A stretch of 64,000 bases of DNA from Liquorilactobacillus ghanensis DSM 18630 (GTDB lineage Bacteria; Bacillota; Bacilli; Lactobacillales; Lactobacillaceae). Made by a program: the position numbers and the translations under genes. Shown piece after piece: positions 1 through 8,273 of this stretch (position 1 is its first letter; every line of letters starts with the position of its first letter). The notes beneath the pieces are model-generated. The model did no database searches and was not told where the DNA came from. It saw only the letters and a program-made list of their open reading frames with translations. The stretch is from contig NZ_AZGB01000009.1 in the NCBI RefSeq assembly GCF_001435235.1, positions 165,728 to 229,727 on the forward strand. Reading direction: 5' to 3'.

Positions 1-178
1 TAGCTGGATCATGCCCAAACCATTGCCGCAATTCATTACTTGGACCAATTTCTTTAAACCATTTATCCAAATGTGCATTCTTTTTAGAGATCCCTCGCGG
101 CCACAATCGATCAACCAACAACCGATAACCAGTCAGGTCAGCTGGCTGCTGATAAATTCTTTCCAATTTGATTTCCAT
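1..178 (-). CDS. DUF488 family protein, 3' part missing at window edge
   Basis: Only the first 59 codons lie in the window; the gene runs off the left end. The visible N-terminus shows the DUF488 (YeaO-like) signature: LVDRLWPRGIS near residues 21-31 and a later LRQWFGHDP. The family is small (about 115-120 residues), cytoplasmic and of unknown biochemical role. The ATG at 176-178 is preceded by AAGGAG at a normal distance. It lies 26 bases downstream of the uracil-DNA glycosylase family gene on the same strand, so the two may be cotranscribed. The family call is confident from the motif; function is unknown. Confidence 0.85.
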   Translation of the reverse strand, partial: MEIKLERIYQQPADLTGYRLLVDRLWPRGISKKNAHLDKWFKEIGPSNELRQWFGHDPA

Positions 179-204
179 TCAGCTTTGCTCCTTGTTGTAA
201 AAAA

Positions 205-789
205 TTATTTTAGTATCATTTTGATGCGCCGCTGCAAGTCTGGAACAACCTGTTCTTCAAACCAAGGATTCTTCTTTAACCAGCCATAGTTTAGTGGTGA
301 CGGATGAACTAAGGTAAAATATTTCGGCAAATATTTTTGATAATGCTTAACTGTCAAAGTCAATTTAGTTGAACTTGGTTGTTGCAGATAAAATCTTTGC
401 GCATAACTTCCAACTAATAAAGTTAATTTGATATTTGGCAAAAAATCCCATAATTGCGGATGCCACTTAGCGGCAAAATCCATTCTTGGTGGTAGATCAC
501 CACTTTTACCCCGACCTGGATAATAAAAATCAAGCGGTAAAATCGCAATCTTAGTTGCACAGTAGAACTGTGCCGAACTGACTCCCATCCACTGACGCAG
601 CCTTTGACCGCTGGCGTCGTTCCACATTTTTTGCGTTTTTTCCGCTTTAATTCCCGGTGCTTGGCCGACAATTAAAATTTCAGCTTGCGGATCAACTGAA
701 AACAACGGCTTAACTGAACGCTGTGTATAAGTTCTGTTAGCCGGATCTTGTATAATTGCCTGTGTTAAATCATTAAGATCAGTTTTCAC
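205..789 (-). CDS. Uracil-DNA glycosylase family protein
   Basis: A 194-residue cytoplasmic protein of the uracil-DNA glycosylase superfamily. An early loop reads ILIVGQAPGIKAEKTQ (about residues 39-54), where the family places its water-activating/uracil loop. A C-terminal loop reads HPSPLNYGW (about 162-170), matching the family's HPSPL-type DNA intercalation loop. The size fits the short family-4/5-like or uncharacterised UDG branch rather than classical Ung, which has a GQDPYH motif that is absent here. The expected role is uracil excision in base-excision repair or a related nucleotide function, but activity is not proven by the sequence. It precedes the DUF488 gene. Confidence 0.8.
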   Translation of the reverse strand: MKTDLNDLTQAIIQDPANRTYTQRSVKPLFSVDPQAEILIVGQAPGIKAEKTQKMWNDASGQRLRQWMGVSSAQFYCATKIAILPLDFYYPGRGKSGDLPPRMDFAAKWHPQLWDFLPNIKLTLLVGSYAQRFYLQQPSSTKLTLTVKHYQKYLPKYFTLVHPSPLNYGWLKKNPWFEEQVVPDLQRRIKMILK

Positions 790-868
790 TTTCAGCCTGC
801 TCCTTATTTCTAACTATCTTTATCACGTCAATTAAACCAAAATCTCCTATCGGGTGCAAGCCCATTCA

Positions 869-921
869 TAAAAAAATAAGACTGCAACAAAATTAAGATT
901 TTGTCCAGTCCTATTTTTATG
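869..921. terminator. Bidirectional intrinsic terminator after lctO
   Basis: An imperfect inverted repeat (AAAATAAGACTG pairing with CCAGTCCTATTTT) surrounds a loop with a second small A/T stem. A and T runs flank it on both sides. It lies between the end of lctO and the start of the UDG family gene, so on the minus strand it ends the lctO transcript. Confidence 0.7.
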
Positions 922-947
922 CATAAATACGTAATCTCTTTAACTGA

Positions 948-2051
948 CTAATGTCTGATCAATTTAGCCTGTTTAACATCAGCAATTGTCTTAGTTCCGG
1001 CCAACTGCATATCAATTTTCAATTCATCATTTAAGTGGTTAACTACTGATGCAACTCCTTGCGCACCACCTAGCGCCAGCCCATAAATTATTGGACGAGC
1101 TAAGGCTACTAAGTCAGCACCATTGGCTAAAGCTTTAAAGACGTGCGATCCACGCCGAACACCGCTGTCAAAAATTACTGGTACTTGATGATCAACCGCT
1201 TGAGCAACTTCATGCAAAACATCAAAAGCTGCTGGCCCACCATTGAGCTGTCGACCACCATGATTAGATACATAAATTCCTTGTGCTCCGGCACCAATTG
1301 CTAATAAAGCATCTTCTGCACTTTCAATTCCTTTAACAATTACCGGCAAATTAGTGTATTCAGCAATTTTACGAACATCATCTGGACCGATCTTTTGTGC
1401 TGCTGCCGCATAGATTTCCATAATACCTTTACCCTTGCCGTCACCTTCAGAAAACTTAGCTAAGTTAGCCATTGGAATAGGAAATTGAAATTGGTTGATA
1501 ATGTCGGCTTCGCGGTACCCATCTACTGTGGCATCAACCGTCAAAATAATTCCTTTAGCACCAGCTTTAACTGCTTCATCCAGCAAACTACGATTGAAAT
1601 CCCAATCTTTACTCATATATAACTGGAAAAATTGCGGAGCTCCTTTTCCAGCTGCTGCTGTAGCAGCAATTGATGTTGAAGAGTAAGTACTTTGTGCCAT
1701 CAACCCACCAGCTTGTGCCAAACCTTCAGCAGTAGCTTCTTCACCACGTGAATGAGCCAAACCTTGAGCTGCAGCAGGAGCCATCATGATCGGTGTCTTT
1801 AGCTTGATTCCAAAGACAGTTGTTTCCGTTGTCGGATGCTCCATTTCCGTCAAAGCCCGCGGAACGATTTGCACATGATTAAAAGCTTTGGTATTTTCGC
1901 GTAAAGTCCATTCATCTTCAGAACCACCGCTGATATAACCAAATCCACCCTTAGGGATAATCTTTTTTGCTTCAGCTTCTAAAGCCGGTAAATTTAAAAT
2001 ATTTAATTTTTGTTCACGATCACTTTGTTCATAGCCATTAATTGTTGTCAT
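948..2051 (-). CDS. lctO: L-lactate oxidase (FMN-dependent alpha-hydroxy acid oxidase)
   Basis: A 367-residue flavoenzyme of the lactate oxidase/glycolate oxidase family. It oxidises L-lactate with oxygen to pyruvate and hydrogen peroxide in the cytoplasm. The TIM-barrel motifs are present: STYSSTSI near 121-128 for FMN contact, K240 in VIVKG, and the catalytic His264 and Arg267 within VSNHGGRQLNGG. The phosphate-binding end follows as FDSGVRRG and ALARPIIYG. The length matches Aerococcus and Lactobacillus lactate oxidases. It is transcribed alone, with an AGGAGG-like site before the ATG and a terminator downstream. A related alpha-hydroxy acid as true substrate cannot be excluded. Confidence 0.9.
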   Translation of the reverse strand: MTTINGYEQSDREQKLNILNLPALEAEAKKIIPKGGFGYISGGSEDEWTLRENTKAFNHVQIVPRALTEMEHPTTETTVFGIKLKTPIMMAPAAAQGLAHSRGEEATAEGLAQAGGLMAQSTYSSTSIAATAAAGKGAPQFFQLYMSKDWDFNRSLLDEAVKAGAKGIILTVDATVDGYREADIINQFQFPIPMANLAKFSEGDGKGKGIMEIYAAAAQKIGPDDVRKIAEYTNLPVIVKGIESAEDALLAIGAGAQGIYVSNHGGRQLNGGPAAFDVLHEVAQAVDHQVPVIFDSGVRRGSHVFKALANGADLVALARPIIYGLALGGAQGVASVVNHLNDELKIDMQLAGTKTIADVKQAKLIRH

Positions 2052-2219
2052 AATTTTTCCTCCTTATTTGTTACCTTTTTGATTACAAATACATCTTAGT
2101 TTCATTTCACTAACAAGTCAAGAACTTTTTTTAATAACTAAAAATCAGCAAATCAAATTCTTTTATTTGCACTATTAGAAGCGTATACTAAGCGTAAATT
2201 CAAAAAGGAGTGAAATATT

Positions 2220-2423
2220 ATGTTAGAAATAAATTACCAAGCAAATGGTGAAAAGCGTACCATTTCATTCAAGTCTCCGGCTGATTTTGTGGCTGATGAA
2301 CAATTAGAAGTTCCTTCATTGCAAGATTATTATCGTGTTATAGCAGTAAAAGTTGCTGGCAGCCAAGATGTTAACTTCAAAGGAACAACTATTGGTGACC
2401 TATACAACTACTTTTTAAATTAA
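2220..2423 (+). CDS. Small DUF4649-like protein
   Basis: A 67-residue acidic protein with a clear start: AAAAAGGAG lies about 9 bases before the ATG. It has no signal peptide or membrane segment. The pattern of alternating short strands and a final GTTIGDLYNYFLN resembles the DUF4649 family of small lactic-acid-bacterial proteins. The family has no known function and my match is from memory of its pattern only. It is monocistronic, between lctO (divergent) and the EAL gene (convergent). Confidence 0.6.
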   Translation: MLEINYQANGEKRTISFKSPADFVADEQLEVPSLQDYYRVIAVKVAGSQDVNFKGTTIGDLYNYFLN

Positions 2424-2447
2424 AAGCAAGCGGCAGCATAAATAATC

Positions 2448-2477
2448 GAAAAAAAAATAGTCCTTATACCGGACTAT
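2448..2477 (-). terminator. Intrinsic terminator of the EAL gene
   Basis: The stem ATAGTCC/GGACTAT with a 7-base loop is followed, on the minus strand, by a run of nine T. It lies about 57 bases beyond the stop codon of the EAL gene. The plus-strand side has no T run, so it serves the minus strand. Confidence 0.8.
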
Positions 2478-2533
2478 AATGAATAGACTGTTTATCACGA
2501 TTGTTAACTAAGACAATTAGGTGATTTCATTAA

Positions 2534-3211
2534 TTATATCTCACGATTAGGTAGTTTAAACAAATGCGGTTTCCCATAATAATAACCTTGACGCAAAGGC
2601 AAAGCTAATTCGTCCAGCAATTCTTCATCAATTGGTGATTCAATTCCTTCAACGATTAAGCGCAAATTCTGTTTGCGCGCTTTTTGCCGCCAAAAAATTA
2701 ATTGACCAGGAATTTCCGCTTCACGATGTTCTTGACGAAAATTCTGCAAAGGAACTTTTATCTCAGAAGCAATCGGCAGTAAAAACTTGATCTTCTCATA
2801 AGTGTTTTCTCCGGTGCTGACATCATCAATGCTTAATTCCATCCCATAATGAAGATACGTCATTGCTCGCCGTTTTAAAGCTTGCTGGCTAATTGTTCCC
2901 GCGGTCTGATCTTCAGTCAATTCAACTACCAAAGTTATTGGATAGATCTGTTGCTGTGCCTGACATAAAGCCTCAGCCATTTGATCATTCATAAACTGTT
3001 TTTGATTCAAGTTAAAAGAAATCGATTCAACTTTTAATGCCAATTCACTGCCGGCACGTTTAATCAAACTTATCTGTTCAGCTAATGGTATAGCCGCAAA
3101 ACTTTGCGGCAATTGCCATCCTTGGTCGTTGCCTTCGCGAATCAGCATCTCATAACCAATCAATGATCTTGTTCGTGTATTGACTTGCGACTGTGCAAAA
3201 AAACGATACAT
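2534..3211 (-). CDS. Stand-alone EAL domain protein (c-di-GMP phosphodiesterase-like)
   Basis: A 225-residue protein consisting only of an EAL domain, with no sensor, GGDEF or membrane part. EAL domains hydrolyse cyclic di-GMP to pGpG in the cytoplasm. Positions matching the catalytic set are visible: Glu21 (YEML in place of EAL), Asn67 (FNLNQ), Glu97 (ELTED), Asp129-Asp130 (SIDDVSTGEN, where the usual motif is DDFGTG), Lys152, Glu188 (VEGIE) and Gln208 (QGYYYGKP). Metal-binding residues look kept while surrounding motif residues have drifted, so it may be an active enzyme or a c-di-GMP/protein-binding derivative. No GGDEF cyclase occurs in this window. It is monocistronic with its own terminator. 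Confidence 0.85.
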   Translation of the reverse strand: MYRFFAQSQVNTRTRSLIGYEMLIREGNDQGWQLPQSFAAIPLAEQISLIKRAGSELALKVESISFNLNQKQFMNDQMAEALCQAQQQIYPITLVVELTEDQTAGTISQQALKRRAMTYLHYGMELSIDDVSTGENTYEKIKFLLPIASEIKVPLQNFRQEHREAEIPGQLIFWRQKARKQNLRLIVEGIESPIDEELLDELALPLRQGYYYGKPHLFKLPNREI

Positions 3212-3365
3212 GATCTTTCTTCCTTCCCTTACTATTGCCCTTAAAAAGATTTTATCACATCAAATCAGCTTAGCATATTTTGACTTTCTGAATATCAGCA
3301 AAAATTATATAATGAAAGCTGACCTAACTATTAAATTCAATTTTAAAAACGTGATTGGAGCAAAA

Positions 3366-4745
3366 ATGAAAGTAATCATTATTGGTTGTACTCATGCCGG
3401 CCTTGTTGCCGCTAAAGAAATTTTAGCTATTCATCCTGAAACAGCAGTAACTATTTATGAACGGACCAATGGCTTTTCTTTCGCATCTGCTGGAATTTTT
3501 CTGTATCTGAACCATTCGATTAACCACTTAGCTGACACCTTTGCTTCTTCCCCTGAAAAACTGCGAGCATTGGGAATTAAGGTTTGTGATAATCACAATG
3601 TCTTACAGGTCGATCCAAAACAGCAAACAATTTTAGCTGCTGATATGGCTAAAGAAACCATTATCGCTGATCATTATGACCGGCTGATCATTGCAACTGG
3701 AGCCAATGTCCGGCTGCCGGCAATTAAGGGCATTGATAATCCGCATGTTTTATTATGTAAAAACTACCAGCAAATCAAACAGGTTATTAAATTAGCCCAA
3801 AATCGTCAACGAATCGCGATCGTTGGTGGTGGTTATGTCGGTATCGGCTTAGCAGAAAGTTTCATTAATAATGGACACCAAGTTCAACTTTTTCAATCTC
3901 ATCAACAAATTTTAAATAATTACTTTAATCAATCTACCGCCTTGCGTATTACTCATTTATTAGAAGAACATGGCGTTAAAATTCAATTAAAGACCCAAGT
4001 TGCCAAGTTTTTTGAAGAAAAGGATCAGACGTTAAAAATCGAAACAGATAAAGGAACTTTTTTAGCAGACATGGTAGTCGTTTGTACTGGTTTTGTTCCG
4101 AACACCCGTTTACTTAAAGATCAGCTCAAAACAGATAGCCGTGGTGCCCTGCTGCTAAATAATTATTTGCAGACATCAGATTCTAAAATTTATGCCGCTG
4201 GCGATTGCGCGGCAGTTCATTTCAACCCAACCAATGAACTAACATATATTCCGTTGGCATCTAATGCAATTCGCCAAGGTAAAATCGTTGCTCACAATAT
4301 TTTTAAAAATAGCTACCCATACGTTGGGACCCAAGCAACATCAGCTTTAGAACTTTTTGACCATTACTGGGCTACGACCGGTTTAACCATCGAAAATGCC
4401 AAACGTCATCAATTAAATGTCTTTGAGGCGACATTAACAACTAAATTATTGCCGAATTATTTGCATAGTGAAGCTGAACTTACTATTTCGTTAGTTTATA
4501 ATCGTGATAATCGCCGAATTTTGGGGGCACAGCTTGACAGCAACACTAATTTGATTCAAGCAATCAACACGATATCTTTAGCTATCCAAAACCATAATAC
4601 AATCGATGACCTGGCTTTTGTGGATATGTTTTTCCAACCGGTGTTTAACCAATCATTCAATTATCTTAATCAAGTTGCTCAAAAAGCAATCCGACAAGAA
4701 AGAGAAGCCGGCTTTGACCAATCACGCTTTACCTTTGATTTTTAA
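3366..4745 (+). CDS. NADH oxidase/CoA-disulfide reductase family flavoprotein lacking Cys42
   Basis: A 459-residue FAD/NAD(P)-dependent oxidoreductase of the NADH oxidase (Nox), NADH peroxidase and CoA-disulfide reductase family. The FAD-binding start MKVIIIGCTHAGLVAA includes the conserved His10. The NADH-binding fold is IVGGGYVGIGLAESF and the second FAD motif is IYAAGDCAAV. A dimerisation domain fills the C-terminal 120 residues. The redox-active cysteine of the family sits in SFLSCG at position 42; here the text is SFASAGIF, with Ala42. Water-forming chemistry through a Cys-sulfenic acid is therefore not possible, and a peroxide-forming oxidase or another role is more likely. The start is set by GGAG five bases before ATG 3366, although the frame is open further upstream. 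Confidence 0.85.
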   Translation: MKVIIIGCTHAGLVAAKEILAIHPETAVTIYERTNGFSFASAGIFLYLNHSINHLADTFASSPEKLRALGIKVCDNHNVLQVDPKQQTILAADMAKETIIADHYDRLIIATGANVRLPAIKGIDNPHVLLCKNYQQIKQVIKLAQNRQRIAIVGGGYVGIGLAESFINNGHQVQLFQSHQQILNNYFNQSTALRITHLLEEHGVKIQLKTQVAKFFEEKDQTLKIETDKGTFLADMVVVCTGFVPNTRLLKDQLKTDSRGALLLNNYLQTSDSKIYAAGDCAAVHFNPTNELTYIPLASNAIRQGKIVAHNIFKNSYPYVGTQATSALELFDHYWATTGLTIENAKRHQLNVFEATLTTKLLPNYLHSEAELTISLVYNRDNRRILGAQLDSNTNLIQAINTISLAIQNHNTIDDLAFVDMFFQPVFNQSFNYLNQVAQKAIRQEREAGFDQSRFTFDF

Positions 4746-4951
4746 AAGCATGCGCATAATTTCTCAGCAATAACTAAAACGCAATAAGTTGAGGTTGCAG
4801 AAGCTGTACAAAATTTATTGCAGCTAGTATTATGACAATAATAATAATCAAACAAATTAAAACATTAAGAAAGGAAAAACTATATTTCTTCCTCAAACAT
4901 GATTATTGCAAATAACCATGTCTGTTCACACTTTATATAGTAGGTGCGAAT

Positions 4952-5098
4952 ATGTATCATATTTTAAAATTGATTCGTGGGATTTTTTTACTACTACGAG
5001 ATTTAACCTTGCATCGACCACTGATTTCAATTGTAATTGCACTTTTGCTAATCATAATTGCAATTTGGGGATTTTGGCGGCAAAAAAATCGTTTCTAA
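4952..5098 (+). CDS. 48-residue single-pass membrane protein
   Basis: A short frame of 48 codons, with AGGTG placed 6 bases before its ATG. The protein has a basic/hydrophobic N-terminus, then LTLHRP, then a strongly hydrophobic run (ISIVIALLLIIIAIWGFW, about residues 25-42), and a positively charged tail RQKNRF. This is the layout of a small single-span membrane protein. It fills the gap between the Nox-like gene and the alpha-glucosidase and is followed directly by a long inverted repeat. No family is recognised. A longer overlapping frame here (4906-5172) has no ribosome site and looks spurious. Confidence 0.45.
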   Translation: MYHILKLIRGIFLLLRDLTLHRPLISIVIALLLIIIAIWGFWRQKNRF

Positions 5099-5100
5099 GT

Positions 5101-5155
5101 CTTTTGATAAGATTCTTTCAAGAAATTTTCGAATGCGTTTACAGCTTATCAAAAG
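5101..5155. repeat. Perfect 11-bp inverted repeat with 33-base loop
   Basis: CTTTTGATAAG at 5101-5111 is perfectly mirrored by CTTATCAAAAG at 5145-5155. It starts two bases after the stop codon of the 48-residue membrane protein. No T run follows on the plus strand, so it is not a classical terminator; it may be an RNA stem protecting or regulating the small mRNA. Confidence 0.5.
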
Positions 5156-5281
5156 TCACGGATAACTTTTAAATGTTTATTTATCAGCAGCTTTACTCAG
5201 CACAATTGTTAGCTTTATCCAGCCTTTAACTAGGCATATTTGAATAAAGAATATAGAATAGAAAAAAGGCTAGGTGAGTTT

Positions 5282-6955
5282 ATGGCAACTACACGTTGGT
5301 GGAAAGATGAAATTGTTTATCAAGTTTATCCGCGATCATTTCAAGACACTAATAACGATGGAATTGGTGACCTTCAAGGTGTCATTCGACGACTGGATTA
5401 TCTTAAAACATTAGGTATAACTATGATTTGGCTATCTCCTGTATATCGATCACCAATGGTTGATATGGGGTATGACATTTCTGACTATCAAGCCATTGAT
5501 CCACAGTTTGGAACAATGGCTGATTTTGATGAGTTGCTGAAAGAAGCTAAAAAACGTGGGATTAAGCTGATTATGGATTTAGTTGTTAACCATACTTCTG
5601 ACCAGCACACTTGGTTTAAACAAGCTTTAGCTGATTCCAACAGCCCTTACCGCAATTATTATATTTTCAAAAAGACCACTGATGGACAAGTTCCCAATAA
5701 CTGGCGTAGTATTTTTGGCGGTTCAACTTGGACAGCCGTGCCCAATGAACCCGGAACTTATTATTTTCACACTTTTGCTCCCCAACAGCCTGATTTGAAT
5801 TGGGAAAATCCGCAATTGCGGCAAGCCATTTATCGTATGATCAATTGGTGGCTGGATAAAGGCATTGCCGGCTATCGAATTGATGCCATTACCCATTTAA
5901 AAAAGGATCTCGACTGGGCTAGTTTGCCGCCTGATGGAAAGGATGGCTTGGTTTCTGTAATTAAAAAAGGCCAAAATCGGCCCGGCTTAAATAAATTTTT
6001 AGATGAATTAAAAACAGCAACTTTTAAGAAATATAATGCTGTAACAATTGGTGAAGCTTATGGCGTTCCTGCCGCCAACCTGCCACAATTTATCGGACCT
6101 GATGGCTATTTCTCAATGATCTTCGACTTTAGCTACCTTAATATCGATATCGCTAATGTTGATGAATGGTATCGTGGCAAGGCTGACTGGACTATCAAAG
6201 ATTTGAAAAAAACTATTTTTTCAGCTCAAAAAGCAATCAAACAAGCGGGCGGTTGGACAGCTAATGTATTGGAAAATCATGATCAACCACGAGTACTTTC
6301 AAAATTAATCAAAAATTCAGCCGAACAGACTCCACAAGCCGCCAAAGCTTTAGCTGCTATGTATTATTTTTTACCTGGCGTCCCCTTTATCTATCAAGGC
6401 CAAGAAATCGGCATGAAAAATTTCCAGCGATCCAGTATTAAGCAATTTAATGACGTCTCTTCAATTAATAATTATCAAACGGCATTAAAAGCCGGGCTTC
6501 AACCTAAACAAGCATTAAAATTATTGAATGACCGTTCGCGTGATAATGCGCGAACACCGATGCAGTGGGATAATACGCAATTCGGTGGCTTTTCGCAAAC
6601 CCAACCATGGTTAGAATTGGGCAACGACCGCCAAGGGATCAATGTCGCTGCTGAAGAACAAGACTCCGCATCAGTGCTAAATTTTTATCGTCGCATGGGA
6701 AAGCTGCGCCAAGACAAGCGCTATCACTCAACCTTTATTGACGGACAGTTGCGCGAACTGACGGTGCCTAACGAGGTCATCGGTTATCAACGCCGATCAG
6801 CTAATCAGACAATTACCGTTTTAGTTAATTTAGCAGCAACTGTTCAAAATGTGTCACGACCAGTTGGATCTGTTTTGCTGAACAGCCACACCAAGCTGCA
6901 GTTAAACCAAAACCAGTTGATATTAAAACCATATCAAGCAGTGGTTTTCGGCTAG
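5282..6955 (+). CDS. GH13 alpha-glucosidase (oligo-1,6-glucosidase group)
   Basis: A 557-residue cytoplasmic GH13 enzyme of the oligo-1,6-glucosidase/alpha-glucosidase type (GH13_31-like), expected to remove glucose from short alpha-glucosides. GH13 motifs in order: MDLVVNH (about 98-104), GYRIDAI with nucleophile Asp201, VTIGEAYG with acid/base Glu258, and LENHDQPR with Asp334. The residue after the nucleophile is Ala202, where strict 1,6-glucosidases usually carry Val; this hints at alpha-1,4 or broad specificity. The start is the ATG behind AGGTGAG; an in-frame ATG 14 codons upstream lacks a ribosome site. The stop codon overlaps the stop of the convergent aminotransferase gene. Confidence 0.9.
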   Translation: MATTRWWKDEIVYQVYPRSFQDTNNDGIGDLQGVIRRLDYLKTLGITMIWLSPVYRSPMVDMGYDISDYQAIDPQFGTMADFDELLKEAKKRGIKLIMDLVVNHTSDQHTWFKQALADSNSPYRNYYIFKKTTDGQVPNNWRSIFGGSTWTAVPNEPGTYYFHTFAPQQPDLNWENPQLRQAIYRMINWWLDKGIAGYRIDAITHLKKDLDWASLPPDGKDGLVSVIKKGQNRPGLNKFLDELKTATFKKYNAVTIGEAYGVPAANLPQFIGPDGYFSMIFDFSYLNIDIANVDEWYRGKADWTIKDLKKTIFSAQKAIKQAGGWTANVLENHDQPRVLSKLIKNSAEQTPQAAKALAAMYYFLPGVPFIYQGQEIGMKNFQRSSIKQFNDVSSINNYQTALKAGLQPKQALKLLNDRSRDNARTPMQWDNTQFGGFSQTQPWLELGNDRQGINVAAEEQDSASVLNFYRRMGKLRQDKRYHSTFIDGQLRELTVPNEVIGYQRRSANQTITVLVNLAATVQNVSRPVGSVLLNSHTKLQLNQNQLILKPYQAVVFG

Positions 6956-8061
6956 TAATTAAGCAAGTATTCCGATAAAAGCTGCAAACCCTTTTTCAAG
7001 GTTGCTTTGTCTGTACAGTAACCTAAACGAACATGATTTAAGATAGCGAAACGATTTCCAGGTACCAGTAACACTCCCGTTTCTTGTAGCAACTTAACAC
7101 AGAATGTTTCAATATCACCATTAATTTCAAACTTGGGAAATGCAAATGGGATGGCAGGAAAATGCTTTAATTCAACCTTGTCTTCCCTTTGAACCCAATT
7201 AGTTAATATCTCAGCATTTTCTTTAACAATTTGCTGATTGCGTGCTAAAACTTTAGCTTGATTGTTCAATAATGCCACTGCCAATGTATCATTTAATACC
7301 CCAGCACAAATCATCGTATAGTCACGGTATTTTCTAAAAATATCCGTGATTTTTTGATCGTTAGTCGCAATCCAGCCAACGCGAATTCCCGGAACCGAGT
7401 AAGTTTTTGAAAGTGAATTAGTTGAAATACCTTTTTCATACAAATCAACAATTGAAACAAATGATGCGTCCGCAGACAACGGTTGGTAAACTTCATCAAC
7501 TAAAACATAAGCATTTACCTGCTTGGCCAGTTCGACCACTTCATTTAAAAAATCACGCTGCAATAAAGTACCAGTTGGATTATTAGCATTATTTAAACAA
7601 ATCATTTTCGTTTTTGCTGTAATCAATTGTTTTAACCTGTTTAAATCCGGATACCAGTTATTTTGCGGATCTAAGCGCCAATAAACAGTTTCTATCCCAA
7701 AAGATTTGGGGATATCAGATAGTTGCTGATAAGATGGATATTCGGCAACTATCTGATCCCCCGGTTCAAGCAAAGCATAAAGTGCCAGATAATTGGCACC
7801 AGTTGCTCCATTTGTTTGTAAAACATTTTCCGGTTCAACTTGCTGATAAAGCTGCGCAACAGCTTGTTTAAAAGCCGGTGAGCCTTCGATCCAACCATAA
7901 TCCAATTTTTGCTTACCAAATAACTCAGAAAGCGTTAAGCCGGTTAACTTCGAAATTTCCGCTAAACTCAATGATTCGATAGTACTTTGAGAAAGATCAT
8001 AAACAGCACTTTTTTCATATTGATTTAGCCAAGCCTCAACTCCAAATCCAGCAATTTTCAT
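6952..8061 (-). CDS. PLP-dependent aminotransferase class I/II
   Basis: A 369-residue fold-type I aminotransferase. Visible motifs are the cofactor-binding NGATGANYLAL (about 83-93), CLNNANNPTGTLL (about 155-167), LVDEVYQP, and the PLP-lysine loop STNSLSKTYSVPGIRVGW (about 213-230). The N-terminal text FGVEAWLNQYEKSAVYDLSQS matches a group of uncharacterised lactic-acid-bacterial aminotransferases, so the amino acid acted on cannot be named. The start at 8061 is chosen because GGGGGGTGATGAG immediately precedes it; a frame extension of 17 codons upstream has no such site. It is convergent with the alpha-glucosidase. Confidence 0.85.
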   Translation of the reverse strand: MKIAGFGVEAWLNQYEKSAVYDLSQSTIESLSLAEISKLTGLTLSELFGKQKLDYGWIEGSPAFKQAVAQLYQQVEPENVLQTNGATGANYLALYALLEPGDQIVAEYPSYQQLSDIPKSFGIETVYWRLDPQNNWYPDLNRLKQLITAKTKMICLNNANNPTGTLLQRDFLNEVVELAKQVNAYVLVDEVYQPLSADASFVSIVDLYEKGISTNSLSKTYSVPGIRVGWIATNDQKITDIFRKYRDYTMICAGVLNDTLAVALLNNQAKVLARNQQIVKENAEILTNWVQREDKVELKHFPAIPFAFPKFEINGDIETFCVKLLQETGVLLVPGNRFAILNHVRLGYCTDKATLKKGLQLLSEYLLNY

Positions 8062-8273
8062 CTCATCACCCCCCAAAAAATTATTCAAAAAAATCATTGT
8101 TAAAAATTGCACTTTAATGAATTCTATTGTTTTTTTGAAATAAAAGCAATCATTTTTGCTTTAGTTAGATTTATTTGCTTATCCCCCAAACTATGTTACT
8201 TTTATAGTGAAAACGGTTGTTTTGGTTAATATGTTGGATTTTACGCTGTTTTTCAATAGAAAAGAGGGACAAA

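Noticed and set aside
4834-4917. 27-codon frame with poly-isoleucine start
   Set aside because: No ribosome site and low-complexity ATA repeats; likely chance.
4906-5172. 88-codon plus-strand frame between the Nox-like gene and the alpha-glucosidase
   Set aside because: It has no ribosome site and odd composition. The 48-codon frame at 4952-5098 has a proper site and a membrane-protein profile, and the two overlap in different frames.
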